Of a stretch of DNA of 64,000 nt, positions 34,788-43,700 are shown piece after piece (the first letter of the stretch is position 1; each line of letters starts with the position of its first letter). A program made the position numbers and the translations under genes. The DNA is from Lytechinus variegatus (taxonomy: Eukaryota > Echinodermata > Echinoidea > Temnopleuroida > Toxopneustidae): contig NC_054740.1 of assembly GCF_018143015.1 (NCBI RefSeq), positions 11,378,640-11,442,639 of the forward strand, given 5' to 3'. The notes under the pieces were generated by a model that was not told the DNA's origin, searched no databases, and saw only the letters and a list, made by a program, of their open reading frames with translations.

Positions 34788-37700
34788 CTTATGCAAAGAA
34801 ATAAAAAAAATAAACATGAATAATCGTTAAAGAGGCATGCATAACCTTAAAAAAAATAATTACTCCTAACGAAAATTCTAGAATAAGATTTGATAATTAC
34901 CGGCGATGAAGCAAACAATGATGAAAATTGATAAAAGCTTGCTAAGTCCGTATTCAAATAGGTTCGGTGTGAACTCCTCCTGTTCCTCCTGGGGAAGCCT
35001 TGAGCGTTGGAACCTTGCCTTCTGGTCGATCGATACTTTAAAAATGGTTGCCAATCCCATGGCAATTAGATATAGTGGAATGAAGTGCTGTGCAGGACAT
35101 TCGTGACTGTATAGGATTCCTGTAGAGATTGAATTGATAAAAATAAATAATAAACGATGTTCTGTAATCAATGTTGTCTCTAAAAGCAACACAGAGCGAT
35201 CGCTGATGCTCTACTTAGTTTTAGAGAGTATAAAAACGCTTTGAGAAAGAGAGGTAGTGTCTTTTCAAAGTTCATATTTCAAACTTCCAAGTTGTTGATC
35301 ATTGACTTCTGAAGAGAAAACGCATCAAAATCTCCGTCTTAATTATTGTGTGTCAGAACGCAGGTTCTATAATCATACTTTGCATCGAAGCATGGACCTC
35401 CTACAACAGTGCCTTTTGACTATCAAGATAACTGTATACCTTGGACATGTTGGATGCGATTCGCTCGAACAGGAGCTGAGGGTAATTAATATTTTCTCAT
35501 TCCAGTAGATATATTACTGGCCTTAATTGTTAGTGATCGACTCTCAAACCCTGGTTTTGCCCTTGGAAGAGTGGAATTCCATCTGAAATCCATATATTTT
35601 ATTGTTTGAATTGAAATCTGAAAATAGAAAGGCTCCGAAAATTCCTTTTGCCCAATTCGTGGGCCCGGTGGCCACTGTGCACCACAGGCCGGCGTAGCTC
35701 TATCCCTTTATTGTTGAACGCTAAACAGGGTAGCAGTAACTTAAAGACTTTTGGTCTTACGCGGCCAGGGCTTGAACTCCCGACCTCCCGGTTGTAAGAC
35801 GGACGATCTAACAACTGAGTCGAGTAATCTGTCACTTTCTCCCCTATTCCTGCAAGATTTCAAGGTCTTCCTGAAGATTAGTACAATCTTTTTATCTTGT
35901 CTTCAGGAAAGAGGTTTGATGAAATGCAGCGGGTAGAGAGCACTATCTTGGGGCACTCCTTTATGTAATTCCCATCTGCCAACTACTCCAAACCTCGAGT
36001 ACGAAAAGGTCGCGAAAAGGTAGAATAGGGGGCATATTGCATCGCCCGGACTGGCAGTGTTCCGGCAGGAGATAAAATCGCGTCATAGACTAAAAAGGTT
36101 AGGTTATATTTTCCCTCGTGATCATATTTTCCCTCAGCGCTGCGCGCTTCGGGAAAATATAACCCCTTGGGAAAATATAAATCCGGCGGTCCAAAGAATG
36201 TTATATTACACACCCCATTAGTCAATATCTGTATAGTATTTTCCCTGGTCTCACATCCGGGCATTTGAGGATGCGTATAAAGAGATACGCTTCATAAGGA
36301 TCTGCGCACCAACATTATACGTCATAATAAAGACATCACTGGATCCGAGCGCTTACAAGTACGTCATAATGGAAAAGTGCAGAGCCTAGACCCTGATATT
36401 AACAAGACACAATATAACTATTTTAAAAAGAAATATCAACATTATCACGATTTTTGCTCTAGATATCTGATTTGGATGATAATAAAAATATTGACTGGCT
36501 CTTCTTTCGGGGAACATCAAATATATTGCCCTTAAAAGACCCATATTGCCCTCGTATAAAGACTCGGGCCAATATGATTCTTTTGCTGGCAATATATTTG
36601 ATGTTCCCCTAAAGGCCAGTCAATATTATATAAATATAGTTTTATTCAATATGTTTAGTACCAAATTAATACCACGTAATGATATATGTAAATTTAATAT
36701 TTATTACAATGTAGCACAATACTTAGTTTAATGTAGAATAATATTTGATTTTTTAATGAAAACCACATTAATAATTTGATCTCTTATGTAATAGATAATT
36801 AATTTGTTAAGTGCATAGAGATTACCAATATTATGCGCTATATAAGTACAATGTTATTATTATTATTATTATCACTGTCATGTTTATACCAGGGGCCAAG
36901 CTCTGCACTTTACCATTTTGACGTACTTGTTAAGATCGTGTCCCTAGGGACGCATATCCAGCGCCCGAATCCATTTTTGTCTTTTGCTTCGCGGATCATT
37001 ATGAATTATTATTTAGATGGGGGGGGGTTAAGAGGCGCAGATATTTTTGACGTCTTGCGAGGTTGTTTCAAAGAGACAAAATATTAAAACTGATTTTTAA
37101 CGTGCATGCCTATGAAAACCATCCAATATTGAAAATATTGTATGAAATAAATATTTTGCCCCGCCAACAAGATTATCATTGGTTAATAAATGATTGTGCG
37201 CATGAAGCTATTGTTACGTCACAGCGAAATTACCATGAGGTTTGGTTAAGGAGCGGAGCGAGATTGTGTCAATTTATTGAATTCAAATGCGCCTGCACTA
37301 TACGCTTGTGCATCTTTACAGAATTTTTTTTTTTGAATGATAATACTCAGGGGCCATGCTCATGATTTATAGGATTGCCATAAATGATGGTTATTAAAAA
37401 CAATTTTTGGCTTTATTAATTTATGTTTAGCTTTGTGGGGATAACTAAATAATAATAATAATATTGGATGACCAATTTTCGTGGGATGCGTAGTAATCAT
37501 TTGTTACTCGCTGAAGAACAATATTTTTTTGCGTCCCATTTCAAGGCCATCCAATATCCCCCAAGCGCATTCTCAAATGCCCGGATTTGAGACCAGGGAA
37601 AACACAAAGGTATATTTTACGTCGTCTCTGTGTGCAAAATCAATACGCGCAGAGAGACCTAACAAAATATATTAAAAAAATAAACCTATCCTTTCCGGAT

Positions 37701-40700
37701 ATTCATAAAATCTAGGGCAATACCCCTTTGTAAAATACCAGCACGGGGTACCGTCTAACGAATAGTTACGATTGATCCGATCAATCGTAACTATGGACGG
37801 CCAGCAACTTCATATGCATATTTGTTTAAAATATTTCCTAGCTATGATGTACATCAATCAATTTTAGGACCGCCGCTAGGAACTGTACACTCTCTTTGAC
37901 TCTCAGATTTTTGCTTATTTTTCATCGATTTGGGATATATAACAATTGTGACAACAGGTGCATAATGTTGGAATAACATATGTAAGCATATTTATCAACC
38001 AGGAGTACATTTTCATCACTTCTTTTGGACCTAAACTTTGATTCTGCGTGCTTCAATTTTGAAGATTTCTACTCATCGCAAGACTACAGTCCCATCTATT
38101 TGATATATTGCAAGTACTTTATCTTTGCTGCCTCTCTTCTGCGTCAGTCTCAATCAGCTATTTACATAAAACTCATCAATGTGCTACTCTCTATTGTGAC
38201 TTCTACATTATCCTGGAACTCTATTGTCTGTTTTAATCCTTCTCCATTCATTGATTGCTGCCCCTTTCCACTTCTTTCAAGTATATTGATTGTAAAATCA
38301 TTGTTGTAAAGATGGCTGACAAAGACATTCAAAGTATAACTACAAGGGGGAAGGAGAAAACCTCTGTACTTGTTACAGCAGCAATCAAAGACATCCTTAC
38401 TGACGTTCGCTTGGTATCACTCATTGAGAGTCATGTTGTGAAACACATCAGTGAAATGAAGGATGAACTGGAGAAACAAGAAGCTCGCATTTTAGATATG
38501 GAAGCCACCATCCAAAGTAAGAGCGCTGAAGTGAGAGTTCTTCAAGAAAAGCTTGAGGTCAACACAAACACCATATCCCGGCTGCAGGATCAAATAAACC
38601 AACAGGAGCAATACTCCCGCAGGAATTGCTTGAGATTCTTTGGGATCCCAGAGACACCAAACGAGAACACGGATGATCAGATCATCAAGTTATCATCAGA
38701 TGTGCTCGGAGTTGAGCTGACCAAGCAAGACCTGGAGAGGTCACATCGCCTTGGAAAGTCCCACGAAGGTCGACCGCGTGCCATCATCGCCAAGTTTAAG
38801 TCGTACCGAAAGCGTGACGAGGTCATCAAGCACAGGCGGAAACTAGCTGGGACAAGGAAGGCAATTCTCGAAGATCTCACCTCTACCAATGCGGACTTGC
38901 TTCAGAAAGCAAAGAACAGTGAGCGCGTCAAGACTGCCTGGTCTCTGGATGGCCGGATCTTCGCAATCGGCAAAGCCCCTGGTAGTACAAAGAGACTTAT
39001 TAAATCCAAGAGAGACATTGAACATTTGTAGCTTATCTCACCGTGTACTCCTGGAAAATCTCAAATGTCATACGATTTTTTTCATACCTTTAATGTATTA
39101 ATTTTTTGTTATTCTTTCTCATCTTTGTTTTCTTTGTGGTGGTTATTTTTATCTTTATTTCTATGTTTTGTGTTGATTGTAACCTCGCAGTAAAAACTGA
39201 ACTGATTACATGTTCCTACTGTAAAAATAATAATCAGGATGTTCCTGCCAATGATATACATCTATGTCAATGCTCATTTCCACAATGCTTCCACTCTATT
39301 TTCCCTTTCAATGACATTGATGATGAAGAACTGATTAATATAAATTGCAATACTAGGAGTCCCAAATCTTTTAGAATTGATGATTTTAATAATTTGTTTA
39401 CAAATTTCAGTACAGACAACTCTGATTTTAACTTGGAGATTGATTTTAATTGTAAATACTACTCAGATAATCATTTTATTGATAATTTTAAAGATGTGAA
39501 TAATGGATTTTCTATATTACATTTTAATTCTCGTAGTTTAAATAAGAATTTTAATACTATATGTGATTTCCTATCTACATTGTCTTTCAACTTTTCCATT
39601 TATGGATTCTCAGAAACATGGATCAATAACACCACACCTTTATTATTTAATATGGATGGTTACACATTTATTCACTCTGATAGGAACTACGGCAAAGGTG
39701 GAGGAGTAGCTCTTTTCATTTCAAATTCTTTTAATTACATAGTTCGAACTGATTTGTTGAATAACTCATTGAATTATGAATCACTTTTTATCGAAATAAT
39801 ACAACCTCAAAGAAAAAATATAATTGTTGGCATAATATATAGAAAACCTTCTACAAATGTTACTGAATTTATTGATGATTTTGAAGAATGTTTAAAATTT
39901 ATTAATTTGGAATGTAAATATGTATATATTATGGGTGATTTTAACATTGATTTAATGAAATACTCTAATTGTGGACTTGTAAATAGATTTCTAAGTGTAA
40001 TTTATGCCTACAGTTTCTTGCCCCTAATAGATAAACCGTCAAGGATTACTGAATCATCATTTTCTTCAATTGATAATATTTTTACAAACAATTTTTATTC
40101 TGATGTTTCATCTGGTCTACTGGTAAACGACATCTCAGATCATTTTCCTGTATTTCAAATTGCAAACAAATATAATTTGTCTAAAAATGCTATTGTTTAT
40201 GAACGCTGCAATATTAATGAAAATACTATTGCTACATTTAAAGAAAAACTTGCTTTTATGGATTGGAATCAAATATTGTTTTGTGAAAATACTGAAATTG
40301 CTTATAATTTGTTTTTAGATACATTTTGTGCTTTGTATACTAAGGTTTTTAAGAAAGTCTCCAGAGGCAAAGGAAAAGGTATGAGGAAGAAACCTTGGAT
40401 TGACTCAGTCTTATTGAAAAATATACGCAAAAAGAATCAATTGTTCAAGAAATATCGTGAGAATCCAAATAATACTTCTAAAACAAAGTATGTCAAATTT
40501 AGAAACTTTCTTAATAAATCGTTAAGAAATGCCCGTAAAAATTTTTATGAACATAAATTTCAAGAATCTAAGGGAAACTTAAAAAAGACATGGAATATCA
40601 TTAAAGATGTTCTTGGTAACAAAAAGAAGAGTCTGCCTGATTTTATTAATTATAATGGTAACACTATATATGGGAATAAGGATATTGGAAACACTTTTAA

Positions 40701-43700
40701 TAATTTTTTTGTTAAAATTGGTCTCTGCCCAAATGGTAACTACTCAAGTAGTAAAGATTTTGCCAAATTCTTGCCCAATAAATGTTTGCAATCATTGTTT
40801 TTTAAACCAGTCAATCAAAATGAAGTAGTTGAGATTGTTAAAAATATAAAATGTAGCAGTAGTTGTGGTATCGATGATTTAAGTCCAGTTGTTATCAAAA
40901 AAGTGATTGTATTCATTCTGCATCCTTTATGTCATATTTTTAATTTATCACTATCTTCTGCCATAGTTCCTTCTAAAATGAAAATCTCAAAAGTTATTCC
41001 TGTACATAAGAAAGGTGACCTACATGATGTCTCTAATTATCGTCCCATTTCACTACTACCATATTTTTCAAAGATTTTAGAAAGAATTGTTTATAATCGA
41101 TTATATAATTTTCTTAACTGCAACTCTCTTTTAAATGACGTGCAATATGGATTTTTAAAAAATGTTTCAACTGAAATGGCCCTAATTAACTTACATGATT
41201 ATGTTATCAACTCATTAAATAAGAAATTACACACTATCGGAATATTTTTAGACCTTAGCAAGGCTTTTGACTGCATTGACTATAACATACTTTTACACAA
41301 ATTACAGTTTTATGGAATTAGGGGTCATGTATTATGTTGGTTTCAAAATTATTTATTAAATCGTGTGCAATACGTATCTTATAAAAATGTTTTATCTGAA
41401 CCATTTAATGTTTTATGTGGTGTGCCCCAAGGATCTATCCTCGGACCACTATTATTTTTAATATTTATTAATGATTTACCAAAATGTTCAGACAAATTGA
41501 AATTTTTGTTATTTGCGGATGATACCAATATCTTGGTTTCTGATAATTCACTACAATCTTTGAATAATGTTTTGAATCAAGAATTACCTCATGTAACCGC
41601 ATGGTTTTACTATAACAAACTCTCTTTGAATATGGATAAATCGAACTATATATTATTTCATGGACATAATAGAGTAAATGATATTGAAGTATTAAATATT
41701 AAAATGAATAATCAAGTTATGAAACGTGTAAGTTGCTCAAAGTTTTTAGGCGTTTTAATTGACGAAAGACTTTCATGGAATAATCATATAATGGATGTGA
41801 CAAATAAAATATCTAGGAATATCGGTATCATCCGCAAACTTAGTGATTTCTTGCCTCAACACATTCTTTTAACTTTGTATAATACCTTAATCTTGCCTTA
41901 CTTGTCTTATTGTAATGTAGTGTGGGCAAATACATATCCTTCAAAACTAGAAAGATTGTTTATTTTACAAAAAAGAGTTATCCGAATATGTTCATTTTCT
42001 CACAGATTGGCCCACACTAAAGAACTTTTCGTGAAATTCAACGTTCTAAATATCTATCAACTCAATTCCTACTTCTGTGCAATATTAATTTTTAAACATA
42101 AATAGAATATACTCCATAATTCAATATCGTCTATGCTTGATTTAAATGTTAATATTCATGATTATAATACAAGAAACAAAAATAAATATCACTTATGGAC
42201 TGTAAATAAAAATTATGTATTATTTTCGTTTAGACACCATGCTCCAGCTGTTTGGAACAATCTTCCAATAGAAATAAGATCAATCAGTTCAACGAATGTT
42301 TTTAGCAGGAAATTGAAACTATATTTAATCAATAGTGTGTGAAAGCAAGGATTTTTACTGCCTTTGTGTGTTTATGTGTTGGGTTTGTGCGGTTAAACGT
42401 GTTTTAACCTATGTTTATATTATTACATGTACATGTATTATCAAATGATTTCAGTTATTGAATTTAATTTTAAATGAGCATTTTACTAAGTTCATGATTT
42501 CAATTTGGCTTATTTTATTTTTTATGTATTAAAGGGTGGTTATCTGGTTATCTCGACAAACCTTGATAGGTTTTTATGACCTCCTAATTCCAATATTATA
42601 TCTCTTTATTCTCATTTGTATCTGTTTAATATTTGTTTTACATGTACCTTACATTTTCTTGCCTTATTATTGCACATTGTATTTGTTATTACTGTATTCT
42701 ATACTCTGTATTGATTTTTATTGGAATTGAATAAAACATTGAATTGAATTGAATTGAATTGAATTGAATTGAATACATTCATGCATTTATTGTTTTCTTG
42801 AAAATTCACTGCGTCTCTCTTTGCATATTACAGAGGACATTGTGCAAGTTTTTCGTAGAAAAAAATTATGACACTGATGGACTTCCATAGAGTAATGATT
42901 GATCGGATCAATCGTAACTCTTTGTAAGACGGGGCCCAAATGTCTGATACTGGTGATAATATATATGTCGCTTCGTATAAGATTATGTTAGAGTATGCCT
43001 TTCTAAAGTCCTTGCATGGTTATCTCTTTTTGGTTTGGATACGCTGTTGACCCTATAAGCTTAAAGGGATGCTCCAGGCTGAAGACATTCATATTTTACA
43101 GAGCAAGATGCTGAAAATTTGATCAAAATCGAAAATAAATAACGAGGCTATATTGAATTTTAAAGATTTGCATTATTCTGGTGAAACAGTTCTAGGCATG
43201 TCGCCATGAATATTCATTAGATGGGCTGATGTTTTCATATCCCGACTTGTTCTTTTGTATTTTATTATAGGAAATTAGGTTTATAAAAAAAATCTACATA
43301 GAACTAAAACTGTTGGATTGACAACTGATTAAGTGCATTAGTTATTTATTGCTACAACCTATTTCATCACAATGGAGACACATCATTTACACAATCATGT
43401 ATGAAAAAATGAATTGTGATTTTATGTAATAACATAAGAAAAGGGAATGTGACATCATCAGTCCGCCTAATGAATATTCATGACGACTTGCATATAGCTG
43501 TTTTCACAATATATTGCTAAACTCTAAAATTCAATAAACTTCGCTATTTGTCATTAGATTTTGATGAAATTATCAGCACTTTGCTCTGTGAATTTTACTA
43601 TATTTATATTACATATGAATATTTTTCCGTCCGGAGCATCCCTTTTGTCTTCAATTTTGATGAACTTACATGTGTTGAATAAAATCCCGAAGACGGATCC

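Larger units (their letters stand above)
32500..35450. repeat. Segmental duplication, copy A
   Basis: Collinear with about 58330-60320. Shared landmarks are the CACACTGTGGACACCTCGAC block, the TTGCCATAAGC...ATTGCCGA stretch, exons 5 and 4 of a TMEM272-like gene, and the CCAAGTTGTTGATCA and AGTGCCTTTTGACTA blocks beyond exon 4. Copy A carries the 988-bp transposon at 33243-34230. Confidence 0.8.
37870..42775 (+). mobile_element. Nearly complete LINE of the CR1/L2-like (Jockey) group
   Basis: A 5' UTR, ORF1 (38312-39031), ORF2 (39163-42105, with same-frame continuation to 42342), a 3' UTR, a polyadenylation-like AATAAA and a (TTGAA)n tail at about 42738-42775. Tails of short repeats, not poly(A), are usual for CR1/L2-type LINEs. 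The 5' boundary is approximate. It lies in an intron of TMEM272-like 2 on the opposite strand to that gene. Confidence 0.85.
37735..42950. mobile_element. Palindromic MITE split by the LINE
   Basis: The outer parts are 37735-37870 and 42776-42950. The left part holds AGTTACGATTGATCCGATCA then ATCGTAACT; the right part holds ATTGATCGGATCAATCGTAA then CTCTTTGTAAGACGGGGCCC. Each half contains its own GATTGATCCGATCAATC palindrome and the two are inverted to each other. The LINE and its 3' microsatellite lie between, so it inserted into the MITE. Confidence 0.6.

Noticed and set aside
38025-38311. Separate upstream ORF of the LINE
   Set aside because: It overlaps the 5' UTR, has no recognisable domain, and ends where ORF1 begins; more likely leader sequence.
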